Part shown: one piece after another, positions 11,706 to 25,100 of the stretch
How positions within the stretch are numbered: position 1 is the stretch's first letter
How the letters are laid out: every line of letters begins with the position of its first letter
From: Diphasiastrum complanatum
Lineage: Eukaryota; Streptophyta; Lycopodiopsida; Lycopodiales; Lycopodiaceae
Length of the DNA stretch: 64,000 bases
Direction of reading: 5' to 3'
Assembly: GCA_029204225.1 (NCBI GenBank)
Contig: CM055095.1
Location: 78,556,403 to 78,620,402, forward strand
Translations under genes and position numbers: made by a program
The notes under the pieces: model-generated
The model's input: only the letters and a program-made list of their open reading frames with translations
Databases searched by the model: none
What the model was told of the DNA's origin: nothing

Positions 11706-12110
11706 CAGAAATGAACTAAGTTTTCCACAGTGTCGGCTTTCTCGCATTTTTCTAAAATGCAACACACAGTTCAAAGTTCAACTATTTATTAATACCTTTG
11801 AACTTTTTCGCAAAAAGACGAAGATAGAGAAAATTCTCGCATGTTATCTACTTTCAAGAGTTGAACTATTTTATTTAGGGCATCTTCGGCTTTTTCACAA
11901 AATCTCGAAGAGAGAGAGACCATTCTGAAGGTCGTCTATTTTTCAACAAGGAACGTTCCCAGCCACTTCCCAAAATTTGCGAAGTGAGAGAAAATCACTT
12001 CACGTAAAATGCAAAGTGAGAGAATTTGTGATGTCCTTGTCCGCGTCAACATTCTTGATTCGTTGACTATATATACTATGTACAATTGTCACTAAAGCCA
12101 TATACTTTCA
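11706..12110. repeat. Dispersed ~420 bp repeat, copy 2
   Basis: Collinear with 4040-4471, same strand orientation. The two ~80 bp internal units (near 11798 and 11880) and the AAAGCCATATACTT end are preserved. The flanks differ from those of copy 1, so this is a dispersed repeat rather than part of a long duplication. Confidence 0.7.
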
Positions 12111-15100
12111 AGTACAACAATTTACCTAATTAGGTGACAAACATTCAGTGTAGTTAAAACACGGATGAAATCTATAAATGGATCATCCAAGCACAGATTA
12201 TGTGTTGCTTCGTCCATGAGATGAATGACTTTGAGCCTCCCAGTTATGCCATCATTTTGGTTGTAACTGTTATTTTAATGTAATATAGTAGTAGCATGCT
12301 TTTCTATCTATGTATAACGTAGATGAATGCTTGTTGTGATTGAATGCACTTGCATGCCTTGCATGTAACTTTGGACAATTAGGACTTTATGCATTTTACC
12401 TCGAGTTTCTACTAGCCCAAGTTTGGCCATTTCATAATCTAAATTTACATGCATGTCACATATGACAACTAGACATTATTGCATGTGATGTAGCTCGAGT
12501 TCCTACAAGGCTAATTTTGATATTTACAAGTGTAACATTATGTGCAAGATGAAAATCTTCATCAACCCCAAAAGTCAAGTTGGATGGCTTTTTTATTTTA
12601 ACACTCTTCCTAAAAAGCTATCAACTTGATTTGAACATTTGATCTTGAAATACTCCAAGGTTGATGAAGGAACTTTTTGTGTGGATTCTTTGTTTTGCAT
12701 TTGCATTGAAGATCAACCAAAGAATCCATCATAGCAACATCCTCGCCATAACCATGACAAGATCTCTTTGGTAGGAATCTCTTGTCGATTCCACCAGATT
12801 GCCACTATTCCAATATGCCTTCTCGATGCTTGATGTTGATCATTTTTCATTGCTTGTACTCTCCATTCCATTCCTAATATGATTCCATTGAGATCTCATT
12901 GCTTCTAGCTTTCTTTGGATATGCTATCATGATTGTCTTGTACTCTTTTTGCTTCTAGCTTTACTTCTTTTGTAATTGCTATTTGCTTGGGATGACAGAC
13001 CCTACAACATGCAACAATAGTTGCAAGATGGCACTCAACCAAGTATTTATCTCATGTGTATCATATGTTTAGGCCACTCTCATGTACCAAATCACGAGAG
13101 CCCAAGCTATGAAAAGTTATGACAAGTTGATGCATCAGATACACAAGGAACAAGATAAGCAAAAAAAACAACTAGTTTAGCTCTTCCAATGAATGCCATG
13201 AGATTGGCACCATATTAGTAGTGGGGGAATGTTGTTAGGTGAAGTAAGAGAGCAAGTAAGTTGGCTAACAAATTTTGATGGCATTCACATAAAACAAAAC
13301 ACTTTTTGTTTTTTTTTTTTGTTTTTACTAAAGAGCTCATTTGGCATCGTGCATGTATAAGCCCAAGTTGTGAGCTTATTAGAAATAAACTTAGTCTTAA
13401 AGATTTATTGGTCAACTTGGGCCTATATTTATTTCTAAACAAGTTATAATTTTAAGCTTAGACTTAAACCTTGTAACTTGTAAGCTTGGACTCAAGTTCC
13501 AATAGCAAGGTGGACAATTGACTTCCGCTCATTTTCGATAAGAGAAGTGCAATTTACTCGATGGGATTATCCTTAATGTGCCAAATTATTCTTTTTGGGT
13601 ATGTGAGTTTCTAATGTTATGCTTATGCTTATTTCTCTTTGTATGATTTTGCAGTCATGATTATGGGATTGCATAGGAGAGAGTTTGAGTTTGAAGGTCG
13701 CTAGTGCATCAACATTCTAAGATTGTATGTGTTTTCTTCATGAAGTGATTGCATAATAGAATATGGGATATTGTGTGGTAGCTTAAGCATGTGATGTGAT
13801 AGTGTAGATTGGAGTGTGTGTGGAATGATAGTGGGGCAACTGAGAGGGTTAGATTTAGAGTAGAAAACAGTGTGTGAATAGGAAGAGATTAATGAATGTG
13901 ATTTTAAATGCAACAATTTATATATACAAATCTTTTTCGTTGTCTCTTGCTTAGTTTTTCTACCTTGTTTGCTTATGTTTAGCATTGTTGTTTGTGAAGT
14001 ATTGCAAGGTTTCATAGTGGTGAAGTTGGATCCAAATCTTGTATCCAATTGAAAATATTTAACCTTGCAACATCCATCCATGTGTACTAGCATCTACTAT
14101 TGACTTTCAACATGTCATCCATCTCTATAATATCCATACAACCACATGTGCTTGTTGGACGTACGATACCTATCATCAAGATCTAAATCCATCAAAACTT
14201 GGATACCGACTAGAACATTTGAAAATGTGAAACTTTTCTAAAATACTTGAATCTTAGGTGGACTTGTACTACTCCATCTAGAAGTTGAATCTTGCACCTG
14301 GCCTTCCGCATAGACATATTTGTTACCTATATAGTAAATGAATCATCTTCAATGAGACCCTACCTTAGTCTAGTTAGCAGTTGTAGTCGATTATCTACAT
14401 CATTTAACTTGTTAAATACTTATCTACTAGATTTGATATGTTGTTTGTGTTAAATTTGTGAAAAATTGTAAAACATATCTATCTTATGTAGGTTGATTTT
14501 GGGAGTTCTACCCATGTAAATTGATTGTACATATCCAAGGCGTGTGAATTGAGCACATATCCTTGTAGAATAGGGCGAGTTTGTATTAGGTAGATCAAGT
14601 TCCAATGACATGCATAAAGTCTAGTTGGTCTAGTATGACATGCAACAATGTTCACAATGTCTAGATTGACATGCATGTAGATTTCCATATGGAAATGGTC
14701 TAGTATGACCTTGTAGAAACTCGAGCCATCATAAATGCATTGTGTCATAAGTTTCCATTGTGACATGCAAGGCATGCAAATGTAGTAATGGACACATGCA
14801 TGTAGTTTTGTATTTGTCTAGTTGAGAAATTGACATTTAGAAAAAGTGAGTAGAAGTTAGGTGCAATTTCTGCATGCCAGCTGTTAGGTGTCAATATGGT
14901 AGTAGTTTACACTTGAATAAGTGTAAGAAATGCATTGAATGCTAGTAGTACCACGAATTTTGGGTGTATGTACATATGATTCTCATTCATTTCTAATGAT
15001 GAATCAAGCTTTTGAAGGTCATAATGTCAAAATTGGATCTCATGCTATTTTGCTTGTAATTGTATTCTCTCTCTAACTCGAGATTGGTGTCTTCTTCATA

Positions 15101-16071
15101 CATTATTTTGCTTGTGTACTTTCCCTATTTGTGAGGAATTAGTACTGCTCTGTATGTAGATTGTAGTATTACTCTACAGGTTTCTGTGTGTCACCATAAA
15201 GCATGGTAAAGATCATTCACACTGTTGTTGTGGTTCCCCACACATGTGAAGTTGCCGGATTTTCAACAAAATTTACACAAGCTAGTTTTGTTCTACCACT
15301 CGTAAAATTTAAAATGGCCATCATGTGGGATGTCACATGTGCCAAAAAGCATAGGATACTTTTCATAAGTCTTATTCCTAACCTAGCTTTGTGATGGCAC
15401 CTTTGAAATGAGACAAAAATGTGCATAGATAGGCTAGAGATTTTCTAGGAGCCAAAAATAGCAATTTTTACATTGTTTTTGGATCTCAAGATCTCGACCC
15501 CCAATTAGGGTGGATCTTATGACCTATTAGGTTATCAATAAGAGGTATATAAAACACTTCTTTGAATTTTATGTTTAATCACCTTGGCCATTCCAAAAGC
15601 TGATATAAGATGACCAAACTTTCTAGAATAATTTGCATTTTTTGAAAGTAAAGCTAAGCCAACAATAAATTGTCTTGCATGGCTTAACTTAGGTTATAAA
15701 ACTGGGAAAAGTACCAAGGAACCCAATCTTTATATGAATTCGAAGTATAAAGGTGAAGATAGAAGTTTGTGTAGCTTAGCTGCAGAAAAGTTGTCAAGAG
15801 TGGTCAAAGCTTGATCCAAAGTGCAAGATGCAAGAATTACTTGTGGCCTCACATAAGTATTCCAGAAATTGCATTTTTTTTTTGGTCCTATTTGATAAGA
15901 AATATTTTTTGTCAGCATCAATGCAAAAACACCATATCCTTTGCTAGCCATATTTTTTGAGATAATGCTACAACTGCGAAGTAGAACTCTCTTAATATCA
16001 TGACCTTGATGTAGACCTTTCTCCAGCTTTCACTCTCCACTTGAGTACAAGCAGAGAAGCATAAGCAAAGC
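12111..16071. other. Intergenic AT-rich stretch, no gene recognised
   Basis: About 4 kb downstream of the stop codon of the minus-strand host gene. It contains many short open frames in low-complexity AT-rich DNA, none with a recognisable domain. Part of the right end must be the 3' untranslated region of the host gene; I cannot place the polyadenylation site with confidence. Confidence 0.6.
12557..12669. repeat. Imperfect foldback
   Basis: CTTCATCAACC (12557-12567) faces GGTTGATGAAG (12659-12669), a perfect 11-bp inverted pair. A nested imperfect pair (TCAAGTTGGATGGC against GCTATCAACTTGA) lies inside. The loop and bulges are large, so this may be a decayed MITE or a chance structure. Confidence 0.4.
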
Positions 16072-16194
16072 TTATTTTACTGGTAGAGATTGTCTAACAC
16101 CATCTTTGAAGGAGGTTGAGTTCAACTTTAGGGATGAAACTACTCGTCCAATGTCCATGGATATGTCTGCAGGACTAGCAACACCTCGATTTAC
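16072..16194 (-). CDS. Host RmlD-like gene, last exon
   Basis: Acceptor TGTACAG at 16195-16201, phase 0. It encodes [18 protein letters not shown], then [19 protein letters not shown] and PVK before TAA at 16072-16074. The ISMDI and FKDGVR wording is the usual C-terminus of this family. It lies 9.3 kb from the preceding exon. Confidence 0.85.
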   Translation of the reverse strand, partial: VNRGVASPADISMDIGRVVSSLKLNSTSFKDGVRQSLPVK

Positions 16195-19100
16195 CTGTAC
16201 AAATGAAAGACAGTTTTCTAAAGTTTATCAAGAACTATCAACAGAGACGAGATCCATTTGGGCACTTCAAAACACAAGACTTTAACAAGTATCGGCTACA
16301 AGTTCTCATGACTATGTTTGGAAGAAATAATTAGGCAACTTTGACAGTGGTGGGTAAAGACAGAAAAGTTTCTTGTCATCCATGGTAAAGTAGAGTAAGT
16401 AAAACTATAAACATATGTCTGTCACTTGTGATATTCATGAGGTGAATCTTTTCTGAAACAACTTCATAGCTTTCCACATCCTTCACTTGTGCCGACTCAT
16501 TCTTGTTCTGACTGAAAGTTCAGATAGATTAGTTTCTTCTCTTGATATGGAGTCAGCATCAACTCTTTTGAATGCTGCATGCACATGCTGTTTTACCAAG
16601 CACAAACTCTTTAAGAGAATTCAGATTATTACTAGAAGTCGCTCCAGGTGCTTATGCACAGGAAGGCCAAATAGTGCATTCACAATAATCAATTTCACAT
16701 CTAAATAACCACTACACTATATTGATTTGAAGTGTAAGATGACCAGAAAAAATAATAATAAGAAGTGAAGCATATGTGAATAGCTAGTGTCTTCGCAAAC
16801 ATAAGCAAGAAATTCATTCAGCTAGAAATAGGTTAGAAATTTTGAGCCACCACTGCCAACCCTACAAATGGAAGAAAAAAAAAGTAGCTTATTGTTTACC
16901 TTACCAATGATGTGATAGATTGAGAAAAAGGTAAGCATAAGTCTACAATTTGCATGTTCACAAGTATGCAATTTCGAATAATGTTTATTTTGTACTCGTA
17001 ATGTTTCTAAGCCATGATTGCGTGCTATTTTAGGGGCTTATATTATTTCAGATGGTCAAAGTCAAAGTTCTTAGTCTAGTCAACATTCTATGCTTGTAAT
17101 AGGGCCCAGAAGGTGTAATAGATCCTAACACCACAGTAGGGCAAACACTAACTGATCCACCCAACCTTGCCTACTCCCTCATATAGAGTAAGCCCCTCCT
17201 AGCCCAGTGTGAGGACTGGTAGCATGCTACTGCCAAGTGTCGGCCACGTGGCACTGACGTGGCCGACTGCACGTCGGGACCCAACGGGGGGCCCTATCCT
17301 GTTGACAGGGTCCCTAGGCTGTGTTAGGCCCGCCATGGCTATGGACCGTGCTGGGGCACACTACTCACACTGTCTTGCCCTGTTGGTCATGTACGCTGGA
17401 CACGACCCTAACTGTGGTATCTGACCTATCTGTGTTCTCTAGGGTTCGGCACTGGTTACGAGCTCGTAACACTCCCTCCCCCTTAAGAACCGTCTTGGTC
17501 CTCTAAGACAAAGTCTGGAAAAATCTTGCGAAGGACGCTGCCTCTTTCCCAAGTGGCATTCTCAACAGGCTGATCATTCCACTTAACCAGATATTCTCGG
17601 TATAGAGTATGACGAGTCTGCGTCTCTCTACTATCAAGAATCTCCTCTGGTTCATGTGGAGGTTGTTGAGGATCCAATGGGAGAACTAGAACACTGTCCC
17701 CTACCAGATTCTCTGATCTGGTTAAGGCTTTTCGTAACTGACTTCATGAAAAACTAGAAAAACCTTACTGCTGTGTGGGAGTTCTAGTTCATAGGTGACC
17801 TCGCCTAGTCTCCTACTGATGGTAAAGGGACCACAATACCTTGGAGACAACTTAGCACACACTCCTGATTTGAGGGTTTTAGAGTCAACTGGGACTCTCA
17901 AGTAGACTTTCTCACCAGTGGAGAACTGCACATCCCGTCTGTGTGGATCTGCATAATGCCTGGCTCGATCCTGGGATTGTCTAATGCTACGCTTAGCATG
18001 TTCTATCATCTGGTTTAGGTCTTCTAAAAAGTTTCTGGCTGCTTCAACTTTTTCTTGTTTAAACCCTACAGCTGTGGGTGAGCGTGGCTGAAAACCGTAC
18101 ATCAGCATAAATGGGCTGTATCCCGTAGCTGAATGTTTGGTACTGTTGTAAGAAAACTCTAATATCGAGAGATACTCCTCCCAATTAGTCTGCCTCTTGC
18201 TGACGTATGCACGAAGCATATCCTCCAGCACTTGATTTACCCTTTCTGTTTGACCGTCCGTCTGTGGATGGTCGGTGGTACTCATATTAAGTTTAGTATG
18301 GAGATGATGGAATACTGCCTTCCAAAAATTTCCAGTAAACTTACTGTCCCGGTCGCTGACTATGCCGGAAGGTAGACCGTACAATTTAAATAGCCCGTCT
18401 ACAAACAACCTCGCTAACTCTGGAGCTCTAACGGTTGTTTTGGTCGGAATAAAATGAGCCATTTTGGTCAGACGGTCAACTGTGACCCATATAGCGTCAT
18501 TACCCTTTTGGGTTTTAGGCAGGCCTACTATAAAATCCATGGAGATACTCTCCCATTTACCAGCTGGTATTTCTAAGAGATGCAACAACCCTCCTGCCTT
18601 TAAACGCTCTGCTTTATTTACTTGACATTTCTGGCAACTGGTTACATACTGGTGGACGTCCTTTTTCATACTGGGCCAGAAAAATTGCCTACGAAGAAGC
18701 TCATAGGTCTTCTGTATGCCTGGGTGTCCCGCGCTAGGATTGTCATGACATTCATATAGGACCTGCTGCCTATAATCCTCTAAATTGGGGACACATACTC
18801 TATCTCTATAGAGCAAGTACTCATCCTGAATGGAATACTGTTTCCATTTGAATCCTTGAGTCAACTGACCCTCAACCACTGGGGTTTGCTTGGGTGATAC
18901 AGGCTCAGAATCCTCAACGTCATCTGATGACGTATACTCGGACTCATCATCATCCTCAACGGAAGCTGCCGTATTCTTGGATGAACTGGCACCAGCCCCG
19001 GGAACTGGTTCTGGAGTCTGTAACTGTCTGTTCTGGACTGAGTTCCAGATAATAGAGAAGAATGCATCATGCTGGCATTTCCCTCTCAAGGACTCGAGTA

Positions 19101-22100
19101 ACTCATTACGAATCTGAGTAAAACTCAGCTCGTTTATCATAGGCATTCTGCTAAGGGCATCTGCTACTGTATTGAATTTTCCACGCCTATATCTGATAGA
19201 CATGTCAAACTCTTGCATCAACTCTGCCCAACGAGCTTTCCGACCTCTAAGCTCAGGTTGATTGCAAAGGTATCTGAGACTCTCATGGTCTGTCAGGACC
19301 TCAAAGTTGGCACCATACAAATAATGCCTCCAAGTCTTAAGGGCATGGACTATAGAAAAGAGTTCCTTTTCATAGGCACTATACCTAGTCTGTGCTGGCT
19401 CGAGTTTTTTACTCTCGAACGCAACTGGTCGTCCACCCTGAGTTAGCACAGCACCTACTGCAAAGTCGCTAGCATCTGTTTCGACCACAAATGACTGATT
19501 GGGGTCGACGACTTTTAAAACTGGTGCTGTAGCTAAGGCTGTTTTGAGAGCATCAAAGCTCTCCTGTTGTGCGGACTCCCAAATGAACTCCTTTCCCTTC
19601 CCCTTAAGGAGATTTATCATAGGGACTGCTATCTGAGCATATTCCTTGACAAATCGTATATCCCGCCAGACCAAGAAAGATTTGAAGTTCCAAAATATTC
19701 TGAGGTCTCAGCCAACTGAGTTTGGCTTTAACCTTATTTGGGTCCATCTTAATCCCATCTGAAGAGATAATGTGACCCAAATATGCTACTTCTTCAACGA
19801 AGAATTCACACTTGGATTGTTTAGCATAAAGCTTATGCTTTCTGAGCAGTCGAAACACCTTTCTGAGGTGTTTTAGATGCTCCTTCCTCGTTTTGCTGTA
19901 GACGAGGATGTCATCTAAAAATACGACTACAAACTTACCCAAGTATGGTCTGAGGACACTGTTCATCAAGGTCATAAAGGTAGCTGGAGCAGTTGTGAGC
20001 CCAAATGGCATCACCTTAAACTCATAATGACCGTGACGAGTCCTAAAAGCTGTTTTCGAGACATCTTCCGACTTTATACGGACTTGATGATATCCCGATC
20101 TGAGATCTATTTTGCTGAAAAACTTAGCCCCGTCGAGTTGATCAAACAACTCGTCTGCCCGAGGCATAGGGTATTTATTCTTAATTGTGACTTTATTGAG
20201 GGCTCTGTAATCTACGCAAAGACGCATAGACCCCTCTTTCTTTTTCACCAATAGGACTGGTGAGGCCCATGGTGAACTACTGGTCTGAATTTGGCCTTTC
20301 CCAAGATAGTCTGTTAACTGCCTAGTTATTTCTTCATCCTCTGTTCGGCTGACCCGATACGGAGGTTTAGAAACAGGTGCTGTACCTGGTACTAGGTTTA
20401 TTACATGATCTACCTCTCTGCTAGGTGGTAAACCATGTGGCAAATCTTCAGGAAAAACATCTTTAAATTTAGACAATAAAGTTTCTAATTTACTGATTTT
20501 CTGCTGAATAGAACTGGAAATAGAAACTTCAGGAATAAACTGAAAGTCACATAAGAATACCTGATGGTCTTCGTCTCCGATTAGCTGACAGAGCTCTGAA
20601 CTGCAGACCATAGGGCTGTTGGGAACATCATGCTCCCCATGCAACTGGATCTCTCGGCCTTTATACTGAAAGCTGAGGGTGTTCTCCTGATAGTTTCTGT
20701 GGAGGGAAGGTCCTAAACTGTAGAGCCAATCTCTCCCGAGAACAATGTCTGTTCGATCCAGGTGCATTATCTGAAAGTTTATTTGATCTTGGTACCCCTG
20801 AATACCAAGATTTAACTTACTTACCATAGTTTCCCATAATTTTTTATCTTCACCCTTAGCTAATGAAACTATGTACCTATGCTGACTAGGTACTTCTGGT
20901 AGTTTAAGCTTTTTAACCAGGGTGTGGTTGATGAAATTATGGGTTGCCCCATCATCAACCATGACTCTTACTGACTGGTTACCAACTTTCCCATGCATAC
21001 GTACTAGGTCATGCGGCCCAAAGCTGAAGGGTCTCGCTAGCATTGCAGAGGTCAGCTGGCAACAGTGTTCATGATCTTCATGATACACTTTGATCTCGGA
21101 AGCTGCCGAGTCACTGGGGAAACATACAGTCTGAACAAGATGAACTTGTTTTTTATCTTTTTTAGTGAAAGGCCCCTTGGGACACTGTCTGACTGTGTGT
21201 CCCTTGCCCATACACACAAAGCACAAACGTTCTTGTTTGGCTTTCTCAAAATCATCTGGTTTTAAGGGCTGTATGAGTGAAGGGCGTTTTTGAGGAGCTT
21301 CACCTTTAAATTTATCTTCTTTCTTTCTTTTTAAAAATTTCTTTTTAAATTGAAAGTCTTTCTGAGGAAGCTGCTCAGAAAGTGGTTGTTGTCTCGCTCT
21401 CTTCCTACCCACTGAATCATCATAGATTTGAGCATATCTGAGAGCTTGCTCAAGGGTAGTAGGCGAGTTTCTCTGGACCTCTACTTTATATTCATCTTTG
21501 AGGCCACGGACAAATCCCCTGATTTTTTGATAGTCATCCATATTTTTAATCTTTAAAATTGCCTCTCGATACTGCGAGATATATTGGATGAGGGACTTGT
21601 CCATTACTGTTCTTTCCCAGGCTTCCCAGGCTCTATCAAGTTCATTCTCTGGTAGAAATTCTCTTAGGAAAGCTTCTTCAAAAGCTTTCCATGACCGGGG
21701 AGTCTGCCCAGTCTCCTGGAGATTTAACCACCACTTATAGGCCATAGGCCCTAAAGAAAGACTGGCCTCAATTGCTTGCAAATGGTCAGGGGTCTGTTTA
21801 AGAGCATGAATGTTCTTCCATTTGCTGAGGAAGGTTTGTAGAATATCTGCATTTCTATCCTTCTCTTCCCCATTAAAAGTAGGAGGCTTTAAATCTTTAA
21901 AAACACTGGGGTGAGACCGTAAAGTCTCACCCGAAACTGATGGAAGTGGAGAAGGGGATAACTGAGAAGTGGAGGGAAGGCTTCCTTTCGCGGAGCTCAA
22001 AATCAAGTTTTTGAGTTCAGCGAACGAGTCGTCCACACTGGACTTGAAATTGGCTAATGCCAGCTTCAGTTCATCCACTTCTGTTACCAATTGGAGGAAC

Positions 22101-25100
22101 TGCTCCTTGGTAACCAGTTCGTCGAGTTCTTCGGCGAACTGTTCCTGTTCTTCTACTTCCATGGGTTCCTTCCCTTTTCTGTAAGCCAAGGCTTCTGTTT
22201 CAAGTTCGTCGAAGCCTCTCTCCTCGGGTTGATCAGGTCCCTGAGGAGTGGTCATCTTCGAAACTGAAAGAGAGCTACCTTAACTTCTGAAGGAAAAAAG
22301 TCTAAAAGACTAATTTACAACTGTACAAGGGAAAGGAAAGATGACTTAGCTGTTTCTGAGGACTGTACTTCCAAAGAAAGAATGAAGAGGAACCCTTTCA
22401 GCTCTTTTCCCCAAAATTTCAGACCTGCTGTTCCGAAAAATGCCAGTTTGAAGCTTCAAAACGGTGCTAAATTTCCCGGTTTTTTGATGATAGTAGCTCG
22501 CTGGTCTGATAGGAATCCTCTTGCTCCAAATCTCTGACGTTGGGGCCCAAAAACTTGTTGAAAAACCAGATTTTCAGAAGTACTGGCAGCGCTGGCCCTG
22601 CTCCTCCTTTTTGGCTTCAAACTCGCTGAGAACCAGTAACTTTTTCCCTGGAAATCGGATGTAGGTCTCTGACTGCACAGCGATGGAGGTGCTGGCTTCT
22701 TCCTACTCTAATTTCGCTGGGAAAACTATAGAGAATCCTCTCAACTCAGTGGGAAACAGCTGTTTTTTCAGCGAGTTACCTACACTTGGAATCTGACTCC
22801 TTGCTACTGTGATTTCTCAGTGGAAATCAGAAGTTTGAAGGCCGCTCCTACAGCGATCCTCCTCCTCTATTCCTCTCTGAGAATCTGAGAAACACTTCCT
22901 ATCTTCTGATAGCTTTCTCTACTACTGTCCTGAACTCCCTAGGATGGAGATGGCTCTGATACCAGTGTAATAGATCCTAACACCACAGTAGGGCAAACAC
23001 TAACTGATCCACCCAACCTTGCCTACTCCCTGATATAGAGTAAGCCCCTCCTAGCCCAGTGTGAGGACTGGTAGCATGCTACTGCCAAGTGTCGGCCACG
23101 TGGCACTGACGTGGCCGACTGCACGTCGGGACCTAACTAGGGGCCCTATCCTGGTGACAGGGTCCCTAGGCTGTGTTAGGCCCGCCATGGCTATGGACCG
23201 TGCTGGGGCACACTACTCACACTGTCTTGCCCTGTTGGTCATGTACGCTGGACACGACCCTGACTGTGGTATCTGACCTATCTGTGTTCTCTAGGGTTCG
23301 GCACTGGTTACGAGCTCGTAACAGACTCGTTCCTCTCATAGAACCACTCCTTTCCAAGTATTACATCTACCCTATCTAGATTCATAATATGAAAGTCTAA
23401 TTTATTTTTTATAGGCTTGAATCTCTATTGGTAGACGTGGGACTATCTGGTCCCAAACTTGGCCTAAGGATTAGATTTACAGGGTGCCTTTGCTTTTAGG
23501 GCACCTTTTGCATTCTGTAAGATAGTGTCCCCTTTTCGGCTCTCGTTGCCAGCTTCACTGTGTATCGGTGGTCACTTTGCCTTGTTTCCACCTTTAGCTT
23601 CTGCAACAAATTAGTGTTAATAAAATTATGTGTGGAACCATCGTCAAATAAAACTGATACCAATGTAAAGTCCAATTCACAAGATCCTATTCTAAGCATG
23701 CCAAATCAAGCAACACAAGGGAATCGGATGTGGACAAACCAACCCAACCACCACCTCCACCTCTTCTTCTCAAGAAAACTCATGCATAGGAGAGGTATGC
23801 CTCCCTCTCCGTGCTTACTTACCATCTGCCAAGTGGCTTTTCTCTGCCACCTAACCTGATCACAGCCTAAGGATTGGTTAGCTTCTATCCCCCGTGGCAG
23901 GCAAATGCCACCTCACCCCTTCCAGGAGTTTCACTGAACTTCAACCCCCCTTCGCTGGATTTCAGACCCCCTTCACTTCCGTTGCACTTCATCGCAACAG
24001 GGATACACGTTTTTCTTTTCAAAAAAAGATGGTGGGGGCCCATGGAACTACTGTCCGCCTTCATTCAAAAAAGAACAAAAAACAGCTAAGGACTACACAC
24101 AAAAGTGCATAAAAATCTTATTTCAAGCCCGTTTTGAATTCCGTCAAGGGAGTTGGGTCCTAACACCGCTCTTAGGGACTAACGAGTCCACATGTACCCT
24201 TGATCATTGCGCTATGTTAACGCACAATAGGAACTTTCAAGACAACAATATCGCTGGCCACAATATTTAGCACAATTCAACGTGCAGATTGTTTACAAAA
24301 AGGAGCTCAGCAGGCCGCAGATGTTCTTACACAAATGCCAAAGCCAAATTTGAACGAATATCAAGATAGATGCTGGAATATGGGAATAATTACTACCAGC
24401 ATGTAGCGATGATCAAAGAAATCCAATCACATATACATGAACGAGGGGTGAATTCAAACAAGAGGGTGGTCAGTCAAAACCGAAAAGTATGGATTCCTCA
24501 TGATTCGATCTTATGCACTGAAATATGAGATGCCTATTGTGGGCCATGTGGAAATGTTATAGCACCTAACCAAGTGCACCTTTATCTAGATAACATCTTC
24601 ATACTTCATGGCCAACCTAAAGTACAACTAGTTGACCAGGGTGCACCATACGACAATTTATTTTGCAGGAATCTAGTTGGGACCATGGGTACTAAATTAG
24701 TTCTTTCTACAGCTTATCCCCCCTGAGATTGATGGTGATCAAACAAAATGGGCTGACAGAACTATGGAAGACACGATATGAGCATTCTCAACAATTGCAC
24801 AGAGTATTTGATATGACTTGCAACTGTTGGTCAAATTTTCTTACAAGAATTCTATGATTGCCTCTATTCAACACACTTTGCTCTTTCTAATATCAACAGT
24901 TTCAGAAATCCAATAATACTCCAAAACTTGCGCTCAACATGACACTGAGGTTGAGGTTGTTCAAGCATTCTCACATCAAACTCAATAGCAGTTCAGGAAG
25001 TAAACCCTCACCTTCAAGTCAAAGTCAATCGTCAAAGACTACACGAATCAGATCAATTCATCGCCACTTGAGAACAATCATATGATGTTGGAAATGAATA

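Larger units (their letters stand above)
17114..23323 (-). mobile_element. Ty3/Gypsy chromovirus copy 1 (complete structure)
   Basis: A 6.2 kb element with two 358-bp LTRs, primer site, gag-pol and polypurine tract, inserted in the long intron of the host gene in the gene's own orientation. The LTRs differ at six positions. The 5-bp flanks (gaagg at the left, gactc at the right) do not form a target duplication, unlike copies 2 and 3. Its leader is about 110 bp shorter than that of copy 3. Confidence 0.95.

Noticed and set aside
12557-12669. Foldback as a microRNA precursor
   Set aside because: Arms are short with large asymmetric bulges, unlike a plant miRNA hairpin; kept only as a repeat.
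23640-23655. TGGTATCAG (minus strand) that looks like a primer-binding site
   Set aside because: It lies within the protease coding phrase LVSVLFDDG and is too short (9 bases); likely chance.
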